This document shows, piece by piece, positions 39,231 through 43,626 of a stretch of DNA of 43,626 nt. The position numbers and the translations under genes are program-made. How positions within the stretch are numbered: the first letter of the stretch is position 1; the number at the start of each line of letters is the position of its first letter. The notes below the pieces were generated by a model. That model did not search any database, was not told where the DNA came from, and was given only the letters and a program-made list of their open reading frames with translations. Source of the DNA: Streptomyces sp. 15-116A (lineage in GTDB: Bacteria; Actinomycetota; Actinomycetes; Streptomycetales; Streptomycetaceae); NCBI RefSeq assembly GCF_025290915.1, contig NZ_JAOCQE010000024.1, forward strand, positions 1 through 43,626, in the 5' to 3' direction.

Positions 39231-39905
39231 TCATGACGCGAACAACCGCACGGGCCACCCCGCATGCAGCTCCGCCCCGATCTCCAGCAACGGCGCGGAA
39301 CACGCCGGCAGCGCATCCACCCCCTCGTCGACCACCTCCCGAGCCGCCGCAACCGCCCGGTCCACCACCCGATCCAGCTCCGGAGCCAACCTCGCCAGTA
39401 CCCCCGTCGCCTCGAACGGATCAAGACTCAGCAACCGCACCGTCGCCGTAGCCGCCCCACTCACGCTCTCGTACGCGGAGCAGTACGCGGCATCCACCGC
39501 GTCCAGCCCCGCCGCCCGCGCCGCCACGCCGAGCACCACCGGCTGATGGGCTCCCTTGGGGAACTCCCGCGCCAGGACGTCCAGTTCGGCCGACGGCCAG
39601 ACGGCCCGCGCCGCCCGCATCAACTGCCGCCCCAGCTTCCGCGCAGCACTCCGCAGCGCCGACGACGGCGTCCGCGCATCGGCCGCCGCATCGAGCACCA
39701 CCGGATCCACGCCGAGCGCCGCCGCCGCGGCCAGCGACGCCGAGACCAGCCCCGCCGTGTGCAACCGCCCCCGGCAGAAGTCCTCCAGGCTCGCCGCTCC
39801 GGTGATCCGCCCGGCCTTGACGGCGGCCTCGGCCCCACCGGAGTGGGCGTGCCCGCCCGCCGGAAAGCGCCCGTCGGCCAGCACGAGCAACGCGGCTCTC
39901 GACAT
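39231..39905 (-). CDS. ureF: Urease accessory protein UreF
   Basis: UreF is an all-helical protein that controls the GTPase of UreG in the urease activation complex. It has 224 residues; typical are LLVLADGRFPAGGHAHSGG at the N-terminus, RLHTAGLVSASLAAAAAL, HQPVVLGVAARAAGLDAVDA and AYCSAYESVSGAATATVRLL. GAGGGA lies 7 bp before ATG 39905, 11 bp after the end of ureC. The N-terminal GHAHSGG is the UreD-contacting signature. Confidence 0.93.
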   Translation of the reverse strand: MSRAALLVLADGRFPAGGHAHSGGAEAAVKAGRITGAASLEDFCRGRLHTAGLVSASLAAAAALGVDPVVLDAAADARTPSSALRSAARKLGRQLMRAARAVWPSAELDVLAREFPKGAHQPVVLGVAARAAGLDAVDAAYCSAYESVSGAATATVRLLSLDPFEATGVLARLAPELDRVVDRAVAAAREVVDEGVDALPACSAPLLEIGAELHAGWPVRLFAS

Positions 39906-39916
39906 CACACCGTCCC

Positions 39917-41638
39917 TCAGAAGAGGAAGTACCGCTGGGCCATGGGCAGTTCCGCCGCCGGTGTCGCCTCGACCAGCTCCCCGTCGATGTGCACCGCGAA
40001 GCTGTCGGGGTCGATGCGTACGTCCGGCCGGGCGTCGTTCTCCCGCATGTCCGCCTTGGTCACCCCGCGCGTGGAGTCGATCGCGACGAACCGCTTGCCG
40101 AGCCGCAGCCGCTCAGGCAGCCCGTCCTCGATCGCCGCCGGGGCGACGAAGTTGACCGAGTTCGCGGCGGGCGCCCGCCCGATCGCCCCGTACATCGGGC
40201 GCGGGAGGATCGGCTGCGGGGTGGGGATGGAGGCGTTGGCGTCGCCCATCTGCGCGTAGGCGATCTGTCCGCTTTTCAGGACCAGTTGGGGCTTGACGCC
40301 GAAGAACGCCGGTTCCCAGAGCACCAGATCGGCGAGCTTGCCGCTCTCCACGGAGCCGATCTCCCGGGCGAGGCCCTGCGCGAGCGCCGGGTTGATGGTG
40401 TATTTGGCGACATAGCGACGTACCCGGCGGTTGTCCGCGCGCCCGTCCCCCGGCAGCGCGCCCCGGCGCCGCTTCATCACATGGGCGGTCTGCCAGGTCC
40501 GCAGGATCACCTCGCCGACGCGGCCCATGGCCTGGGAGTCCGAGGAGATGATCGAGATCGCGCCGAGGTCGTGGAGGATGTCCTCGGCCCCGATGGTGGA
40601 CGGCCGGATCCGGGACTCGGCGAAGGCGAGGTCCTCGGGCACGGCCGCGTTGAGGTGGTGGCACACCATCAGCATGTCGAGGTGTTCCTCGGCGGTGTTG
40701 ACGGTGAACGGCCGGGTGGGATTGGTGGAGCTGGGCAGGACGTGCGGCTCGGAGACCACGGTCATGATGTCGGGCGCGTGCCCGCCGCCCGCGCCCTCGG
40801 TGTGGTACGCGTGGATGCCGCGCCCGGCGATCGCGGCGAGCGTGTCGCCCACGAATCCGGCCTCGTTGAGGGTGTCGGTGTGGATGGCGACCTGGATGCC
40901 GGTCCGTTCGGCGACGGTGAGGGACGCGTCGATGACGGCCGGGGTGGAGCCCCAGTCCTCGTGGAGCTTCAGCCCGACCGCGCCGCCGCGGATCTGGGAG
41001 AGCATCGCCTCGTGGGAGACGGTGTTGCCCTTGCCGAGCAGGCCGATGTTGAGCGGGTACGCCTCCATCGCCTCCAGCATCCGCGCCAGATGCCAGGGCC
41101 CCGGCGTGACGGTGGTGGCCTTGGAGCCCTCGGCGGGCCCGGTGCCGCCGCCGACCAGGGTGGTGATGCCGGAGGCGAGCGCCTCGTCGGCGATCTGCGG
41201 GCAGATGAAGTGGACGTGCGCGTCGATGGCGCCCGCGGTGAGGATGCGGCCGTTGCCGGCGATGATCTCGGTCTCGGGGCCGATGACGAGGTCCGGGTGG
41301 ACGCCGTCCATGGTGTCGGGGTTGCCGGCCTTGCCGATGCCGGTGATCCGGCCGTCCCGGATGCCGACGTCGGCCTTGACGACGCCCCAGTGGTCGACGA
41401 TCACCACCCCGGTGATCACGGTGTCCGGAGTGCCTTCGGCCCGCGTGGCGCGGGACTGGCCCATGGACTCGCGGATGACCTTGCCGCCGCCGAAGACGGC
41501 CTCGTCACCGGCGCGTCCGGGCCCGCCGGCGCGGTCCTCCTCGATCTCGATCAGCAGATCGGTGTCGGCGAGCCGGATGCGGTCGCCGGTGGTGGGGCCG
41601 AACAGGTCGGCGTAGGCGGCGCGGGAGATCTCAGGCAT
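39917..41638 (-). CDS. ureC: Urease subunit alpha
   Basis: This is the catalytic subunit, which hydrolyses urea to ammonia and carbamate on a dinickel centre. It has 573 residues, normal length. Metal and active-site residues are intact: HVH (H141, H143), the carbamylated lysine K224 in [11 protein letters not shown]253 in [10 protein letters not shown]279 in [14 protein letters not shown], and the flap MVCHHL (C326-H327-H328). The start ATG at 41638 overlaps the end of ureB by 8 bp. It is third in the ureA-ureB-ureC-ureF-ureG-ureD operon. Confidence 0.99.
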   Translation of the reverse strand: MPEISRAAYADLFGPTTGDRIRLADTDLLIEIEEDRAGGPGRAGDEAVFGGGKVIRESMGQSRATRAEGTPDTVITGVVIVDHWGVVKADVGIRDGRITGIGKAGNPDTMDGVHPDLVIGPETEIIAGNGRILTAGAIDAHVHFICPQIADEALASGITTLVGGGTGPAEGSKATTVTPGPWHLARMLEAMEAYPLNIGLLGKGNTVSHEAMLSQIRGGAVGLKLHEDWGSTPAVIDASLTVAERTGIQVAIHTDTLNEAGFVGDTLAAIAGRGIHAYHTEGAGGGHAPDIMTVVSEPHVLPSSTNPTRPFTVNTAEEHLDMLMVCHHLNAAVPEDLAFAESRIRPSTIGAEDILHDLGAISIISSDSQAMGRVGEVILRTWQTAHVMKRRRGALPGDGRADNRRVRRYVAKYTINPALAQGLAREIGSVESGKLADLVLWEPAFFGVKPQLVLKSGQIAYAQMGDANASIPTPQPILPRPMYGAIGRAPAANSVNFVAPAAIEDGLPERLRLGKRFVAIDSTRGVTKADMRENDARPDVRIDPDSFAVHIDGELVEATPAAELPMAQRYFLF

Positions 41639-41942
41639 CGAGGGCGCCTCCGGTCTCGCCGCGCAGCCCGGGCACGACGCGGGCTCCGGTGAGCGGGACG
41701 AGCTCCACCTCGACGGGGATGCCGGGTTCGAAGCGCACGGCCGTCCCCGCGGCGACGTCGAGCCGCTTGCCGCGGGCCGCCGCGCGGTCGAAGTCGAGGC
41801 CGGGGTTGGCCTCGGCGAAGTGGTAGTGGGAGCCGACCTGGACGGGCCGGTCGGCGGTGTTGAGGACGGTCAGGCGGGTGACCTCTCGGCCGGTGTTGTA
41901 TGCGATCGGGTCGTCGGCGAAGAGGATCTCTCCGGGAATCAC
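41631..41942 (-). CDS. ureB: Urease subunit beta
   Basis: A 103-residue small structural subunit. [21 protein letters not shown], the [17 protein letters not shown] signature and [10 protein letters not shown] are typical. It starts at GTG 41942 with GAGAGG 5 bp upstream, 16 bp after ureA, and overlaps ureC by 8 bp, so expression is coupled. Confidence 0.97.
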   Translation of the reverse strand: MIPGEILFADDPIAYNTGREVTRLTVLNTADRPVQVGSHYHFAEANPGLDFDRAAARGKRLDVAAGTAVRFEPGIPVEVELVPLTGARVVPGLRGETGGALDA

Positions 41943-41958
41943 GGCGGCCTCTCCCCCG

Positions 41959-42261
41959 TCAGACGATCGGGTCGTGGACGGTGACGAGCTTGGTGCCGTC
42001 CGGGAAGGTGGCCTCCACCTGGACGTCGTGGATCATCTCAGGGACGCCCTCCATGACGTCGTCCCGGGTGAGCAGCTTGCGGCCGGAGGCCATGAGTTCG
42101 GCGACGGTCCGGCCGTCGCGCGCGCCCTCGAGGATGTGCGAGGTGATGAGGGCGACCGCCTCGGGGTGGTTCAGCCTCAGCCCGCGCGCCCGGCGCTTGT
42201 CGGCCACGTCGGCCGCCACATGGATCAGCAGCCTCTCCTGCTCGTGCGGGGTCAGTTGCAC
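41959..42261 (-). CDS. ureA: Urease subunit gamma
   Basis: A 100-residue smallest urease subunit. [20 protein letters not shown] at the N-terminus, [29 protein letters not shown] core and the tail [13 protein letters not shown] are conserved. GTG 42261 is chosen because GAGGTGG stands about 6 bp before it and homologues begin QLTPHEQ; an in-frame extension of five codons is possible. First gene of the operon; its leader contains two hairpins. Confidence 0.97.
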   Translation of the reverse strand: MQLTPHEQERLLIHVAADVADKRRARGLRLNHPEAVALITSHILEGARDGRTVAELMASGRKLLTRDDVMEGVPEMIHDVQVEATFPDGTKLVTVHDPIV

Positions 42262-42286
42262 GGCGTCCCACCTCACAGTCCTCGCT

Positions 42287-42354
42287 CCGGACCGTGCGGG
42301 GTCCGGCTGCCGCAGCCACCGGCAGCGTCCCTGGTGGCATGGAGCGGCAGGCTA
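42287..42354 (-). promoter_or_regulatory. ure operon promoter and leader with two adjacent hairpins
   Basis: On the minus strand a -10-like TAGCCT lies at 42349-42354, with no clear -35. Between it and ureA are two abutting hairpins: CTGCCG/CGGCAG (42307-42312 with 42320-42325) and CCGGACC/GGTCCGG with a 6-nt loop (42287-42293 with 42300-42306). They could form a regulated leader, or simply end upstream transcription from the TetR gene. Confidence 0.45.
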
Positions 42355-42398
42355 GTGGGGTGGCGTTTCCGGCACGTTAACCGCGCCGTGACGGACGA

Positions 42399-43028
42399 TC
42401 AGGCTTCCGGCGTGGTCCGGCCCAGCGCCATCAGCGCCCGCAGACCGTCGCCCAGGGTCTGCTCGGACACCCCGCCGAACAGCGCCATCTGGGCGGCGAA
42501 ACCCTGCGCGAGCGCGATCATCGTGCGCGCCATGGCGTCGGCATCGGCGCCGGCGGGCATGAGGCCGGCGTCCTTGTACTTCTCGACCACCTTGGCCCAG
42601 GCCGCCCGGACCTTCAGGTATCCCTCCTCCAGCACGGCCGCGAGTTCCGGGCTGCGCGTGGTCTCCGTCCACACCTGGATCATCAGGCGCGGGAACATCC
42701 ACTGCCCCCCGTCCAGGGTCGCCGGGCGCAGTTCCCGCATCCGGCCCAGGGTGCGCGGGATCAGCACGTCGGGGGTGGGGGGCGGGCTCTCCTGGGCCGC
42801 CTGCTCGAAGGTGCCGCGCACCGTGTCGAGCACATCGGTGACGATCGCGGAAATCAGCTGGTCCTTGCCGCTGAAGTACCGGTAGACCGCGCCCGCGGAG
42901 AGGTCCGCCTCCTTGAGCACGTCCTGCATGGAGGTGGCGTGGAAGCCGTTGCGGGCGAAGCAGAGGGCGGCCGCGTCGAGGATCTGGCGGCGGCGGGCGT
43001 CGAGGTGTTCCTGGGATACGCGGGCCAT
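42399..43028 (-). CDS. TetR/AcrR family transcriptional regulator
   Basis: A 209-residue TetR regulator. The helix-turn-helix lies at about 12-60 (RRQILDAAALCFARNGFHAT, LSAGAVYRYFSGKDQLI), and the C-terminal domain has FPRLMIQVWTETTRSPELAAVLEEGY, resembling the QacR-like subgroup. ATG 43028 lies 6 bp behind a -10 TAGTTT, so the mRNA is leaderless. An operator lies in its own -35/-10 spacer, so it is autorepressed and very likely represses the divergent membrane gene at 43149, perhaps an efflux function (inference). Confidence 0.93.
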   Translation of the reverse strand: MARVSQEHLDARRRQILDAAALCFARNGFHATSMQDVLKEADLSAGAVYRYFSGKDQLISAIVTDVLDTVRGTFEQAAQESPPPTPDVLIPRTLGRMRELRPATLDGGQWMFPRLMIQVWTETTRSPELAAVLEEGYLKVRAAWAKVVEKYKDAGLMPAGADADAMARTMIALAQGFAAQMALFGGVSEQTLGDGLRALMALGRTTPEA

Positions 43029-43117
43029 GCACCCAAACTAAAACGAACGTTCCTTCTTGACAAGGAGCAGGGTCAGCGGGACGGTAGCACCACCAACAAA
43101 AACGAACGATCCTTCTT
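43029..43117. promoter_or_regulatory. Divergent promoters with two identical-type TetR operators
   Basis: For the TetR gene (minus): -35 TTGTCA (43058-43063), 17-bp spacer, -10 TAGTTT (43035-43040), then 6 bp to ATG. For the divergent gene (plus): -35 TTGACA (43057-43062) overlapping the former, 17 bp, -10-like GACGGT (43080-43085). AAAACGAACGTTCCTTCTT at 43040-43058 recurs with one change at 43099-43117. The first copy holds the palindrome GAACGTTC (43045-43052) in the TetR spacer, the second lies just downstream of the other promoter's expected start. Confidence 0.7.
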
Positions 43118-43148
43118 TTTGGACTCCGGGACACCCCGAAGGAGCATC

Positions 43149-43626
43149 ATGTCCACCACGTCCGTCACTCCGAGGCGCCGCACGGCCGCCGTCCTGGTGC
43201 TCATCCCGGCCCTGGTGGCCCTGGCGCTCTGGGCGTTCGCCTGGCCCGCCGCCCGTACCGCGCCCCGCGATCTGCCGCTCGGTGTGGCCGGTCCGGCAGC
43301 CGCCACCGCCCCTGTGGAGCAGCGGCTCGCCCAGCACGAGGGCGCCTTCGACCTCCACCGCTACGCCGACGAGACGGCCGCCCGGGAGGCCGTCGAGGGC
43401 CGGGAGGTGTACGGCGCGCTCGTCGTCACCCCGCAGGGCCCGAAGCTGCTCACCGCCACGGCCGCCGGCCCGGCGGTCGCCCAGGCACTCCAGCAGGCCG
43501 TGGCACAGCAGGCCTCCGCCTCGGGCACGCCGATGACGACCGTCGACGTCGTACCTGCCGCCGCGCAGGATCCGCGGGGTGCGGCCCTGACCGCGAGCGT
43601 GCTGCCGCTGGCGCTGGCCGGGATCG
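43149..43626 (+). CDS. Membrane protein, YhgE/Pip or ABC-2-permease-like, N-terminal part (truncated by window edge)
   Basis: The frame is open to the end of the window, giving 159 residues. A membrane helix (about 13-33, AAVLVLIPALVALALWAFAW) is followed by an extracytoplasmic region with DLPLGVAGPAAATAPVEQRL and REAVEGREVYGALVVTPQGP, the pattern seen after the first helix of YhgE/Pip and ABC-2-type export permeases. A second hydrophobic stretch begins at the edge (LTASVLPLALAGI). AAGGAG stands 4-5 bp before ATG 43149. It probably belongs to an export system controlled by the divergent TetR protein. The family is a guess between two related types. Confidence 0.7.
   Translation, partial: MSTTSVTPRRRTAAVLVLIPALVALALWAFAWPAARTAPRDLPLGVAGPAAATAPVEQRLAQHEGAFDLHRYADETAAREAVEGREVYGALVVTPQGPKLLTATAAGPAVAQALQQAVAQQASASGTPMTTVDVVPAAAQDPRGAALTASVLPLALAGI

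Overview
The window is a GC-rich (about 70-73 % by eye) actinobacterial chromosome segment with GTG/TTG starts, strong third-position GC bias and several leaderless promoters. Gene content and codon use point to Streptomyces. From memory, unverified, the order resembles the left part of the S. coelicolor chromosome between xylA and the urease genes. I see no tRNA, rRNA, CRISPR array, insertion sequence or prophage. It is mostly core chromosome with intergenic repeats of the Streptomyces kind.

Layout. 1-850: end of a SWIM zinc-finger protein and a membrane-anchored tetrapeptide-repeat protein. 848-1360: a gene-free region with a 32-bp tandem repeat and CG-rich palindromes. 1361-5478: xylose catabolism (xylA divergent from xylB, then a ROK repressor). 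5503-6664: a 64-aa membrane protein and a Tat-exported phosphodiesterase. 6843-10071: a translationally coupled operon of two unlike acyl-CoA dehydrogenases and a quinone-oxidoreductase-like enzyme. 10201-11794: XRE-cupin regulator divergent from a CPFC flavoprotein. 11861-13860: ATP-dependent DNA ligase and Nudix hydrolase. 13934-16275: gabD-like dehydrogenase, a DUF6213 protein and a TenA-fold protein. 16373-18413: acyl-CoA dehydrogenase divergent from its likely TetR repressor. 18478-22348: peptide deformylase, MurT-GatD (lipid II amidation) and 6-phosphofructokinase. 22554-23778: CtaG-like copper/oxidase assembly protein and a 58-aa membrane protein. 23782-27837: a LytTR response regulator, DUF485 protein, solute:sodium symporter and LytS-type kinase in one operon. 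27937-30600: Lrp regulator, a guanidine-modifying enzyme (annotated by family as dimethylargininase, possibly an arginine dihydrolase) and ornithine aminotransferase. 30746-34478: two PAS/SpoIIE phosphatases. 34513-37535: divergent RpiB-like isomerase, PlsC-like acyltransferase and a secreted TAP-type hydrolase. 37655-42261: urease ureABC-FGD without ureE. 42399-43626: TetR regulator divergent from a truncated membrane/export gene, with duplicated operators.

How they fit together. Nitrogen salvage is prominent: the arginine-to-ornithine-to-glutamate-semialdehyde pair, gabD and urease. Carbon uptake and sensing are represented by xylose genes, the LytS/LytTR carboxylate-type symporter module and pfkA. 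The three acyl-CoA dehydrogenases indicate acyl-CoA degradation under TetR-type control. The most unusual points are the Asn-bearing dimethylargininase-like enzyme paired with RocD, the one-transmembrane LytS kinase co-transcribed with a symporter that carries a large extra loop, the RpiB-like protein lacking the ring-opening histidine, and the paired TetR operators overlapping divergent -35 boxes at 43.03-43.12 kb.
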